Part shown: positions 21,416 through 34,700 of the stretch, piece after piece
Numbering within the stretch: position 1 is the stretch's first letter
How the letters are laid out: every line of letters begins with the position of its first letter
Source: Mangifera indica
Taxonomy: Eukaryota > Streptophyta > Magnoliopsida > Sapindales > Anacardiaceae
DNA: 64,000 nt
Reading direction: 5' to 3'
Assembly: GCF_011075055.1 (NCBI RefSeq)
Contig: NC_058155.1
Span: 10,387,537 to 10,451,536, forward strand
The notes under the pieces: generated by a model
Seen by the model: the letters and a program-made list of their open reading frames with translations, nothing else
What the model was told of the DNA's origin: nothing
The model's database searches: none
Made by a program: the position numbers and the translations under genes

Positions 21416-24400
21416 ATGTTCGAAGCTCACGTATGAATTATTTTTCATTTTACTTTTGTTTATATATTTAATTTCGTGTTAGTTGAATTGGAGCTACGTG
21501 AATCACTAGTTTATAATTTTGATGATGGTGGATGTCGTTTTCGGTATCATGTAGTGTTAAAGCTTGACAAGTTTATTACTATTATATAATCTAGCTTTGT
21601 TGCTTTAAGAATTAATTAAGTTCAATGGGAACCGTCTTATTTTTTTGGCTAATTATTTTTTCTTTTTGCATTGTCATGTTCGGAATCAGTTACATGCGGA
21701 GCAAATTATATTGATTAAAGGATTTTAGAATTTCGTAATATTTTATTTATATTTTTCTTGTGAGTTATTGTCGTGAATTTGAGTTGTTTTTGGCTTGATT
21801 ATAAATCTGTTGGTTTTATTACTTGATAATTTATTCTTGTGTAAGTTGACGTGAATAATGGAGAGGTTTATAACGGTTCTTCACTTGTAGGTTCTGCATT
21901 TGCTTCGAAGATATTTGGGTGAATATGTCCATGGACTTTCTGTGGAGGCTTTAAGAATCAGTGTTTGGAAAGGTTAGTCTTAGAGTCTTTGGGGTACATG
22001 CATGCTGCAATTTGCTGTTGTATTTCCTATTATTTCTGAGATGAAATAAGCTTGTTAAAACTCATTGTTTTGCCCGTAAACCGTTCACAAAAAAAAAAAG
22101 AAAGAAAGAAAAGAAACGAATTATTTATACTCATGAAAGGAATCTTTGAAGTGTATTAAAGCTGTTAAAGCTTCTTCCTACTCAGTGGTGTCATTTCTTG
22201 GCTGCAAAATAATGTCATGTTGGCAGTTACCTTTTTTTGACTGTGGTTTTTCAAATTGTAATGCCTTTCATTTTGTACAGGTGATGTGGTTTTGAAAGAT
22301 TTGAATTTGAAGGCGGAGGCACTAAATTCTTTAAAGCTCCCTGTGATTGTCAAAGCTGGTTTTGTTGGTACCGTAACATTGAAGGTGGCTATCATCAATC
22401 TTGTAACTAATTGATTTTCTTGACTCAAATTTTATCTTGTTTGATTAAATGTTTTAACTTAAATTTTTTTTTTCTTAGATTGAATAAGTGGTTGAGTCTA
22501 CCATGATTGTTTGGGAAGCTTTATTATATTGTATTCCCAAAATTGAAATACATTTTTGCACAGTGTCAGAACATTTAGTTTATCTCTATAGATTTTCATA
22601 AATTTATCTTGTTTGATTGTGTTCCAGTATATATTAATTGATATGAGGGTCTATTTTTACCATAAGAACCGTTACAAAGAAATTTACATGGCATCATTTA
22701 CTTAGCAAAATAAAGTTGATTACTGAACAAGTTCAAAGAACAAATTCGAGTTTCTCCTATGTAGAGTTGTTGTTACCATTCTGTATGTTATGGTGTCATA
22801 TGGAATTTCAAGCTGCATTTATGGGGAATTTGCCTATGTTTGGTCATGCTTTCTTTCTCTGAGTTTTGGGACTTGGTTTTGATGGAAGAAGATTCAGTTC
22901 CTGAAGGTCATTTTTAACTATTGAGCAAAGATTTTATAATTGTTGGCATCACCATTAGGTTTTTGGTGGAGAAAAAATGTGATTCTTCTGGAGATGTATG
23001 TTGTTTGCTATGGATTGAAAGAAATAGAAGAATATTTGAGGAACATAAAGATGAGGACTGAAGTTGCTGTGGTAAAGAGTTCATATTCTTTCTTCTTCAT
23101 TGGTACTGCTATTGGAACAAATTGGATGGATCTCTTTTTTCTTTATTCCAAGGGATTGGATAGCTTTTTTTAAAAATTAATTTTAAGAAGTTTTTAGTCC
23201 TGTTTGAGGGAGTCTCATAGTGAGGCTGTTGAGTTCGTGCATATTTTTTTCTATCCAATATTTCTGGTCTACCTGTTTGTATAGTCTGTTTGTTTCATTA
23301 AAACATTTTATTGGCTTATAAAAAGTAAAGTTTGTTGGAAATTGTAGGCATTAAGTCATACTTTCTTTCCAAGTAATGTTCTGTAGTACCTTTTCTTATT
23401 CTCCAATTTCTATATTGTAGGTTCCTTGGAAAAGTTTAGGTAAGGAACCAGTTGTTGTTCTCGTTGATCGTGTCTTCATTCTTGCCCATCCTTCTCCTGA
23501 TGCCCAGACTCCCAAGGTTGAATAATTTTTGCTTGATGAAAACGATAAATTCTTTATCGCTTTTTGCTGTACAAGGTTTGTTTGTTTTCCTTTAGGTCAA
23601 ATTTTCTGGTTTCATTTTTTGATGTAGGAGGAAAGGGAGAAACTTTTTGAAGCCAAACTTCAGCGCATTGAGGTGAAAATATATTTATCTAATATTTAAG
23701 TGTGCTTTTTTGCAGTTTCATGATAAACTGTGTTCTAGAAGTGCTCAATGATTTATATGATAATCATGTTTTGACACATAAATCTCAATTTGGTTACCTT
23801 GCAGTTTTATGATGCACTCATGTGTGATTTTGTTGTATTGGCAACATGCGAAGCCACTTCCTTTAAACTATGAACCCTTTGGTCTACATTGGATTCTTTC
23901 CTATGATATATTTCAAGTGAATGATTCTGTGAATCTGTAATTGATTGAGAAGCTGAGGTTTGTGATTTTTTATTTATCAAACAATTGAAGTATGTTAAAG
24001 ATAATCCTGACCAATGCAATTGTCTTACAAAACCATTAAGTTCAAGTTCTGTAATTTTTGAAGTTGGAAAGTTGAAATTCATGAGAATGTTGTAAAGAGT
24101 AGAAGGGATAGATGATATTATCATTGAGGCTTGACTTTGTTTGGTCAATTTTATTGCATCATAGCTTTTGAATGACCACTGTGTGTGGGATTAAGTTGGC
24201 ATAGCTAGCAATACTGCAGCTAATTAGGATCAAAAGCTTTGTTTGACACGTGCATGATCCAATTTCTAGTTTTTTTTTTCTAATATTTAATGGTGTGGCT
24301 CACTAAACTATCCAATAATATTTGCAAGACAAATAATACAACAGATGGATAGAGAAAGAACACCAAATGATGTGTGTATGTGTATGCATAAATGATTTTA

Positions 24401-25704
24401 GTGGATTTGATTTCTTGGAAGTGTTCTGATCTGTAAAACACATTTGGCCATTTTTTCTTTCATAAGACCAACTTTTATCATTAATTAGCAAGTTGGATGC
24501 TTGTTGACACAGCAAACATATTGCCTTTCTGTCTTTGAGATTTTTAGTAATGTTACCATTTTTGGAACTATGAGGTTTCTTCATACAATTAGATTATACT
24601 TTTCTTTGCATAATAAACCCAAACACGTTGCAGAATGAATATGTATCAATCACACATTGGCATGTGTGTTTTGTATGCCTCGACTTCTGGATGCTTGAAA
24701 TGTTCATTCAAAACGCTGCACCATTTTTTTGTCATTTATTCTAGGATGGAAATTGCCTTACTTCTGTGGCGTTCAGGATGGTAGTTATGCAATTGAAGTT
24801 TCTGCATTTTTTTTTTCTGTTTATTTTATTATATTCATGTTTAGTAATTCCATGCAGGAAGCAGAATCAGCAATTCTAGAAACAAAATCAAGGTTAAAGC
24901 TTGGCAGTGTATGATTTTAACTTCTTGCTTTAGTTTATATAACTAATTTGTTCATTCAAATTAATTTATTTTTGCCAATAAATATTAATTTATTTGCCAA
25001 TAGGGATATATGTGTCGTACACCTCTTTTTTATTCATGATTGTTTGAGCTTAAATTATATATTGGGTCTTTACTATTGGTTTAACATTACTGATCAACTT
25101 AAAAATGAAAATGAAGCTTCATTGTTTCTATAATCTGTTATGTATAAGAGAGGGCTTATCGATCTGTATGCTTTTATATGTTAGAAATTATGCTTTATTT
25201 TCTGTATCCTTATGTCAGATTGACTGGTTTATGCTTCTTCTCTATGCATCCTAAATCCCATGTGGGTATAGAATGAATGATAATATGCACACATCCTTCA
25301 ATTGCAATTGACTGTTGATTCTCATGCAGCCTCTTCCTGAAAATTCATGGTTGGGATCTTTAATTTATACCATCATTGGAAATTTAAAGATATCAATTAG
25401 CAATGTCCATATCAGATATGAAGATTCTGTTAGGTAAGTGGCCAGTTGCTTTAAATGGTGTATTGGGTATTTAAGTTTATTTTAGACTTGTGTTTCTTTA
25501 TGGGCTAGATCACGTTAGTCCTTTTGCTTTTTCTCACATCCTGGTTAATATCTGCTTATTTCATCCAACAATGTTGCATTTTGCAGTAATCCAGGACATC
25601 CATTTGCATCAGGTGTTACTTTGGCTAGGCTGGCAGCTGTTACAATGGATGAGCATGGAAATGAAATTTTTGATACTAGTGGTGCTCTGGATAAGTTGCG
25701 AAAG
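21416..25704 (+). CDS. VPS13: VPS13 exons 1-8: chorein N-terminus
   Basis: Exons 21416-21430, 21891-21972, 22281-22384, 23421-23516, 23628-23672, 24858-24908, 25330-25433 and 25587-25704 encode residues 1-205. The chorein signature is clear: VLHLLRRYLGEYVHGL, then VWKGDVVLKDLNLKAEAL, LKLPVIVKAGFVGT and VPWKSLGKEPVVVLVDRVF. The second part, IGNLKISISNVHIRYEDSV followed by NPGHPFASGVTLARLAAVTM, is the VPS13 N-terminal motif that lines the lipid entry end of the groove. The first coding exon has only five codons (MFEAH). Confidence 0.95.
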
Positions 25705-28700
25705 GTTTGTGCATCTCTTCTTTCTTTGATGAGCTGCAACTACTGAGATGGTTATGTGAAGAGAAAAGTATTTTGGATCTCATTATTGTCTTTCTAAGGC
25801 GCAGTTCTGCGTTCATAAAATTATTTAGAATGGTTTGGGCTTCTTTATAGGCTTTAATGTCTTAGGATACAAGGAAGTGCCTTTCTTCATTTTTCATCAA
25901 AATTGGAAGGCAGCAATTTTGCTGAGGAACATATTTTTTTGTAATTACCTATGCCATATAGGTGATGTGGGGAAGGCAGCAGTTTGTTTAGTAGTTTTTT
26001 TAAAAAATATTTTCTGATGGGATTCTATGAGGGAGCTTTATGTATCCCATTTCAGACTATTCTCCCTTTAGTTATTTTTTTTTCTTCTTTTCAATTCTAT
26101 ATCTTTTTCCTTTTCTCTGAGCTGATGATTGCTTTATATAACGGAGAAATTTTTGTCTATAATATTTTAAATTTTTGTCTATAATTCCACTAAAATTTTT
26201 CTTGGTCACATTGGTATTGATCCTTTGCTAAAAGCAAAACTGTATGGGCTAATAGGTATGTTGATTTTGTTACAGTCATTACATCTTGAGAGGCTTGCTC
26301 TGTATCATGATTCCAATAGCTTCCCCTGGAAGATAGATAAAAGATGGGAAGATCTCAGTCCCAAGGAGTGGATTGAGGTTTGTTTTTGTCAAATTATTAT
26401 CCTCTGTTATTTTGTAGTTGCCTATGTTTCCTGAGGCCAATGGAATTCATTACGTCTTCTTTCATCCCTCCTCTTTCAATTAATTTTTGTCCAGATATTT
26501 GAAGACGGTATTAATGAACCTGCTGTTGATTCTGGGATGGTATCTTCTTGGGCTTTGAATCGTAAGTACTTGGTGTCACCTATCAATGGGGTGCTTCAAT
26601 ATCATCGCCTTGGAAATCAAGAAAGAAATGATCCAGAGATTCCTTTTGAGAAGGCTTCTCTTGTATTGAGAGACGTTTCATTAACTATTACGGAGGTGTG
26701 AAGTTTGTTTTTTAAATCACTGTCTACTCTAAACCCACAGTCTACTTAATTAATTGCAAAACATGAGAAGTCAAGAGAGAAATTTAATATATGGAACTCC
26801 AAATTTGAGCCAACAATAGCCTTGCAATTTTTTTGTTGAAAAAAATAAAGAGTTTTCTTAAATTCTTTAGAAACTAAGCCTACAATATGCTAAGATTTAA
26901 CTTAATCCCATAAGAATTCTACTCCATCAGCATTGGTACTTGATTCTATCTTTTTCTCTCTTCACCTGCAAGAGAGAGAAAAATTGGATTGAAGCTTCTT
27001 TCTTGCAAAAACTTTCCTTTTTCGGCTAGTCAATGGAAGGCTGAGTTCTTGTGTATTATCTTTTTTTACAGGAGCAATATCATGATTGTATAAAACTGTT
27101 AGAGGTGTTTTCAAGACACAGGGTATATGTTGAAGTTTCCCACTTAAGGCCTCTATTGCCAGTTTCAAAGGGTCCTCATTTGTGGTGGCGTTATGTTGTT
27201 CAAGCTTCCCTTCAGCAAAAGAAAATGAGGTATATGGTTTTATTGTATAACTCTTATTGGTTCCCCAATTATTGCTTGAACGCTTCATGTGGAATGTATT
27301 GTAATTACTACACAGGTGCACACACACACACATGCACATAAGTACTATGGAATTGATGTTGGTTTCATTCTAATTCCTTCTTCAGTTATCGCTTCTCATG
27401 GGACAGAATTCAGAATCTCTGTCAGCTTCGTCGCCATTATGTTCAGTTGTATGCTTTTTCCTTGCAACAATCATCAACTGTTGATAACTCAAAAATTAGA
27501 GAGATAGAGAAATATCTTGATTCTGAAGTAATTCTTTTATGGAGGTATGTTGATTTAACTTAGCCTGACCACTTTGGTGTTCTTTTAAATAGGTTGATTC
27601 TGTAGCAAAAGTGTGGACAATGTAATTCCATGAATCAATAACATATTATCCATATTTCAATTTGTAGAGGATTTTTAGTACTTGGCCTGTGCTGGGACCA
27701 GCCATTTTGTTGTTTCTAATGTTACACATTTTGTATGTACATTTAGGTTACTCGCACATGCCAAGCTTGAATCAGTAAAATCAAAAGAAGAAGCTGAACA
27801 GAGGTGGTTTAAAAAGAAAAGTTGGCTCCCATTTACATGGTGGGTGGGAAATTTTTTACCTTTTTCCTGGAGAAAAGTTACGTTTAATTGGTATTTGTGA
27901 ATTGATTGTTTTGCTTGTTTAACTTTTAGCTATGTTTTGTGCTTACAGGGAAATTTAGCTTTCAAATTTTATATATGTTCCTGGTAACTTATTTCTAGCT
28001 TCCTTTTATTTCAGGCTTGCAAACTCAGAGGAAGTTTCTGAGAAATCAAAGCTAGTGGAAGAAAGTCTGACCAATGAAGAATGGCAGACAATCAATAAGT
28101 TGCTAAGTTACCAGTCGGGTGAGGAGTTGATGCCGCATTCAGGAAAAGACATGCAGAATATGATCAAGTATTTGGTGACTGTATCTATAGGTCAGGCTGC
28201 AGCAAGGATTATGAGTATCAATGAGACTGAAATTCTTTGTGGTCGGTTTGAGCAACTTCATGTTTCAACCAAGGTCAAACATCATAGTACGCACTGTGAT
28301 ATATTATTAAAATTCTGTGGCTTATCTTCACCCGAAGGCTCACTTGCTGAGGTATATTTTTATGCTCTGTCATGGTGTTTGTATTTTCTGTGGCAGGTTT
28401 TGGTTTATTAATATTAATGATTACATACTCTGATGCGATATTCAAGGAAGGTTCTTTTAATATCTGTGTTTGTTGACTTTCAAATTTTAGCCAGCTTCAT
28501 TATTTTTTTTCTGAATTTTATTGTATTTTTGCACATTCTCTTGAAAGTTTAACAAAACATATTGCATAACTTTTATTTCAAAAGGTTAAACTAATAAAAA
28601 AATAGTATTAAACTCTTGCACAATCTCTCATGTATAGGGTTAATTTTAATTTACCACACCTGGCTGTTACCAAATGGTGTTTTGGCTAATTTGTACAAGT

Positions 28701-31700
28701 TGATGCTGCTCGGTTTGTGGAAGCTCACAAATTTGGTTTCAGTGCATAGATTATATTTGGCAAGTTTTTTGTTCCCTATTTGAAGAGATGTTTGTCTTTT
28801 GACAGCCACTAGCTCCACCCTTGTAATTAATCTCTAATTTCTGATGTATCATTATACATGTTTATGGTCCTCTATAAAAAATAATTGTGAGGTATGTCAT
28901 ATGCATCTCAACACATGCAAAGATATGTCTCAACACATACAATGGCAAACAAGGAGTAGTCCAACAAACATCATGTGATAGTTTAAAAACCCTTTTCTTC
29001 TGCTTTGGAAATTTTAATTTTGTGTTGCATGCTGACATCTGCTAGTATGTGTTTTGCAGAGTGTCTATTGTGAGAAAAAGGTAAATGCATTAGTTGCTAG
29101 TTTTGTACATTCACCGGTAAGGGAGAATGTTGATTGGAGGTTATCGGCTACAATTTCTCCTTGCCATGTCACGGTAAGTTTTTGATTTATATATGATAAT
29201 CTGTCTCTTTAATGGATGGTTATTGAGAGTTGTTGTGATTGTTTCATGATAAAAGCCATTAACCAACATTGTTTGTGTGGAACAATTGTAGTTGGAGAGT
29301 TATCCATGTTTCCTTTGAACTTGAAAACTATGATCTCAGAGATAGAGATAATTGAGAAGACGCTATTCTATTTCAACTTACAAAATTATATGAAAATTAA
29401 CTTATTCTTATATGGAAGAAGATCTCCAATTTTAGGAACTACAATAACTCCTAAAATATTACACAATTACTATTTGCTTTATTTGCAAGATCTCCTAACT
29501 AAAAGTAGAAAAAAAAATTTGAAAATTGGGAAGTTGAGAATAGGAGAATTAGGAAACCCAATTGGATTTTTCTCCTTTTCACATTGCCTCTCAAGCTGCC
29601 TCTAATTAGGCTTTCAAATTGTTTCTTGTGCTACCCTTTTGTTAGAACATCAACAATTTGGTTGAAAGTTTGAATATATGACATACAAATCACTTTGCTA
29701 TCAAGATTTTCTTTATAAGGTGCTTTTCAACTTCAATGTGTTTTGTTTCGTTGTGAAGAACCGAGTTGTGAGCAATTGCAATTGCAACATTTTTATCACA
29801 ATAGACCTTGATCAGTGGAGGAATAAGAACATTTAATTGTTCTAGTAGCCTCTCTATCCACATAACTTCACAAATTCTATGAACAATGATTGAAGTTCAG
29901 TTTCAGTCCTATCCTAGAAACAACATTTTATTTCTTTCTCCTCCAAGTAACAAGATTATCTCTTACAAAGGTGCAATAGCCTGATGTTGATTTTATATTC
30001 ATAACATTCCCTGGCCAATCTGTGTAAGTGTAAGTTTCTAACTGTAGTTGATCGCAATTCCCGGAGAGTAATCCTTTACTAGGTGTTCCCTTTGGGTATC
30101 TTAGAATTCTATAGGTAGCTTTAAAGTGCTATGAGCCTAGGGGCTGCATAAATTGGCTTACCATACATAGTGCAAAAGCTATGTCAGGCTGTGTAACAGG
30201 AAAATTAGCTTAGCTATAAGTCTTTGGTACTGCTCCCTAATAACAACGTTCTTCACTTCCTCTGGTTACAGTTTCGAGTTGGGCTTAATAGGACTCTGAA
30301 CTGCCATTTACTCAAGCATTCCTGTTTTACCAAGCAAGTCTATAATATACTTGCGTTCATTCACAAATATTCCTTTCTGAGATCTTGCAAATTCCATTCC
30401 AAGAAAGTAATTTAGAACTCCTATGTCCTTAAATTTCAGATTCACTGGCCAGTTTATTCATCAAATTTTCAATTTCTACATTATCATTCCTGGTCAATCC
30501 ATTAATGCTTCTTGACTCCTAGGTTCTCTTCAAAGCCAAGTGAGAGATCCATGAAAATCTCTTCTTCCAAATCCCCATTCAAGAAGACATTTTTTACACC
30601 TAGTTAATCTAATGGCCATTTATAATTCACTGTTAAAGAAAGAACACGTATTGAGCGTATCTTGGCAACAAGGGTGAATGTCTCCTAATAGTCTATCCCA
30701 CAGGTTTTTATAAACTTTTTAGCCATGAGCCTTGCCTTGTACATCTTAATGCTTCCATCTGTCTTATATTTCACAATATAGACCCACTTGTGTACCATTG
30801 TAGTCTTATCTCTTAGTAAGTCAACAATCTCATAGGTTTTACCTTTTTTAAGAGCATTCATCTCTTCTTTAAGTACTAAATCAAACTATATCCTATAAAT
30901 AAAATATTTTCAAATTTTAAATTTGCAGGTTTTGATGGAGAGTTTTGATCGCTTTTTTGAGTTTATAAAGAGGAGTACTGCAGTTAGCCCAACTATTGCA
31001 TTGGAAACAGCGACTGCATTGCAGGTAATGCTGTCAACAAAATGAAGTTAACAGTGTATTCGTTAGGCTGATTATTATTGCATGCCTAATGCAGATGAAG
31101 ATTGAGAAAGTGACTCGCAGAGCACAAAGGCAATTTCAAACGGTTTTGGAAGAAGAAAGCAGGTTTAAAAAAATTTTATTATTTTACTTTGTTCTTAGTT
31201 CTCTCTATTTACTTCTTGATGCTGTCTATGGACAACATAGGGGATGAAAACTTTCATTTTCTTTACTTTACTATCTTTCTTAACTGCTTTTGGGAAAGGA
31301 GAAAGCCAAGACCCTTTAGAAATACATGGTAGCTTTACTAGTTTGGCAAAAGAGAAGCGACTCTGCTTTTGAAGGCAAAAAAGGGGATGATACAACAACT
31401 TTTGGGATATTTAGACAATTCTATGGTCTTCAGTTTATAACATTTTAAAACTCATCTCTCTTCTTTATGGTACTAATCTAGGAAGACATTCTTAGATAGT
31501 TATTTTCTTGGGGTTTTTTGGTAGCAATATCTACTCTTTTGTCTTTATCCCTTGGTTAGCTAAATATGTTAAAGATACAACTATACATCTGATTTTGTTT
31601 TGCTAATATGGGACACATTTCCACCTGTGTATCTACTTGTCTTCAGTAATACAAATCTTTTATTTCTTTGTGGGAAAAAAAATTATGGCTTTGCCCAACC

Positions 31701-34700
31701 TCAATAATTTCTTTTTTTTTCTACAGTTTGCTTCTTCCAAAGAGAATGCAAATGATGTATTATCATATTAATTTTTTTGTCTGTTTTCTTCAGATTTGCT
31801 CTTGACATTGATCTTGATGCTCCAAAGGTTAGAGTTCCTATAAGGACCTCCAGCTCTTCCAAATGTGATAGCTGTTTTCTCTTGGATTTTGGTCATTTTA
31901 CTTTGCACACCATGGTAGGCTCCTTTAATATGGGCTTTTGAGTTTTTGGTAGTGACATTCTCTTTGTTAAATGACACTATTGATACTATAGGGAGGCCAG
32001 TCTGAGGAATATAAGCAAAACATTTATTCTCGTTTCTACATATCTGGAGGAGATATTGCTGCTTTTTTCATAGATGGGAATTCTGACAGTCAGCAGTGCA
32101 CTTCGATTATGGTAGCAGAGAATAGTCAACCAATTGTATCACCTAAGATAGAAAAAGTTGACAGTTTCTATTCTCTCATTGATAGGTGTGGAATAGCAGT
32201 AATTGTTGATCAGGTATTACTTCTGTGTAATTTTTCTTGTACTATAGTCATTTTTATTTGATATTGGTTATTATCTATTCTAACTAGAGTTTATATCAAA
32301 AATCTTTGTTGACCTGCTAATTTCAGATTAAAGTTCCTCATCCAAGTTATCCATCAACTCGTGTTTCCATTCAAGTTCCAAATCTTGGCGTTCACTTTTC
32401 ACCTGAGCGATATCTCCGACTAATGAAATTATTAAACATACTGCAAGGTACAATGGAAACCTGTGGTCAGCCTTCTGTTAATAATTTCCAAGCTGAACTA
32501 GCCCCTTGGAGTACTGCTGATCTTGCTGTTGATGCTAGAATTCTAGTATGGACGGTATGTCCTTTTGCGAAAGGGAAACTAAGTTGGTCATAATTTACCT
32601 TATCTATGTGTCTGATTTTAATCATGTTGCATATTAACTTGATCTAGGGGATTGGCAATTCTGTTGCTACGTGGCAACCCTGTTTTCTTGTCTTATCTGG
32701 TTTATATCTCTATGTCTTGGAATCTGAGAAATCCCAGAGCTACCAGCGATACTTGAGGTTCCTCCTGGCTTCTTTCCCTTGTGTTTCTGTCCAGTTGATA
32801 TCTATCCAGCTGCTAATTATTGGGCAATTGAGACTAGTATTATTATCTTTAAAAATTGTTTTCTGGCTGTGCTACTTGTCCCATTCTGGAATTTCTTATT
32901 TAAAGGTTGTCTCAAGTCTAAAATTTATTTGTGGACGATGCAGTATGGCTGGTAGGCATGTGTTTGAGGTTCCACCAACAAATATTGGTGGTTCACCATT
33001 TTGTATTGCTGTAAGTTTCAGAGGAATGGATAGCCAGAAGGTAAGCCTTGTTGGTTTATGTGTGTTTATGGTGTTCAATCATCTGCATCACAGTCATTTT
33101 GAGTGGTTATAACTAAATTGTTCTTACTTATCATTGGGTTGTTGAAACTAATTGAAATAGGTAGAGGTGCTTTCCCTAGTTGGAGGGAAAGCGTAGAGTG
33201 ATTCAGAAAAATAAAGATTAGCTCTCCCTAGATTTCTATTTTTTCTAGGCATACAAAATGCAAACTCTTGCTAACCTCAAGGGTTAACAAAATTGGTGGA
33301 TTATTAAAATTTCTAAGGTAAAGGTCAGGGTTCGAGCCACCGTCATATATGTGAAACCTTGACTTATTTGACATAATAGTTGTGGGTCTGATCACTATAC
33401 CCCGGGTTTATCTATTTAACAAATACGTGCAGGGTTTCCGTTTATCTCAAAAAAAAAAAATGCAAACTGTTGTTTTCTTTCTTGTATCGAAGAAAGTAAA
33501 ACAGAAGAAAATATTTGCTGCTTTAACTAAAGTTTTAAAGGAGAGGAAAAATACAAAGGAATAACTGTAGCCCCAGTGTCATCAAATATAAAAAAATAGA
33601 AATACGAAGCCCTGGTGTCAACTGCTAAAACCTGAGAACAAAAATAATGAGTAACTTCATGCTCAACCAAAAATACATCCCAATTTAAAAAAAAAGGAAT
33701 TATGTTGAAACTAATGTGACTTTGAAACCCATTATGATGCTAAGAATCAAACTCTAGGCCACAAAAAATCAACTTCCTTCCCTTCTGGGTTCTTAAAACA
33801 AAAATCTATACACACAGTATCTCTAATAGTACCAGCTCTTCATCACCACTGCCAGAGAAGTATATCAGTCTTAACCAATAGTGAAACACAAGAAAATATT
33901 ACTTGTCATTTGATGTATCTTTTCTGTAAGGTATGATACATGAATATTATGCTTAACAAGTTCACTTGTTATAGTTGTCTTCAAAATGTTATTTTTTGTC
34001 TTAATTTGTTTTCTTTTTTTTGGCAAATATCAATCATTTATTTGCCAATGGCACTAAACTTTTTAAATTTTAACATGATTGATTGTTTCCAAATCTTATT
34101 ATTGTGGGTTTTTAAGATCATGTCTTCTTATGGAGATTTTATCTTTGCATTTTTTGATACTGAGGGACATATGCATTTTCTTTATAGTGCTAGAAAGTGG
34201 ATTCTTCCTTCCAATTTATCATAAGGTTATTATGTAATAAATGAGATTATTTCAGCAGGCTCTGGAATCTTCTAGTACCTTGATTATAAAGTTCCGGGAG
34301 GAGAGGGAGAAGGCAATTTGGCTGAAAGAACTTATGCATGCCACATATCAAGCATCTGTATCATACTTTCTCTAATATCTTTATGAACTTTTTAAATTAT
34401 TCATTTGTGATTGTTGGAAATTAGCATATATATTCTTTCTGCAGGCTCCTCCAACAGATGATGTACTTATGAAAAAAAATGATGTTGTATCTGAGTTTAA
34501 CAAACACCAGAGAACAAATTTGAAAACAGCGGACCTTGTCATTGATGGGGCCTTGGTGGAAACAAAGTTATTTATATATGGAAAGGTTAGCCATTTCTTT
34601 GGTGCTGGATATGTGTATGGTGAATTATTTTGCCGGGATTACCTCCAAATTCTTTTCTTTTTTGAGAAGAAACATATATATATATCATTAAGGATTATCT

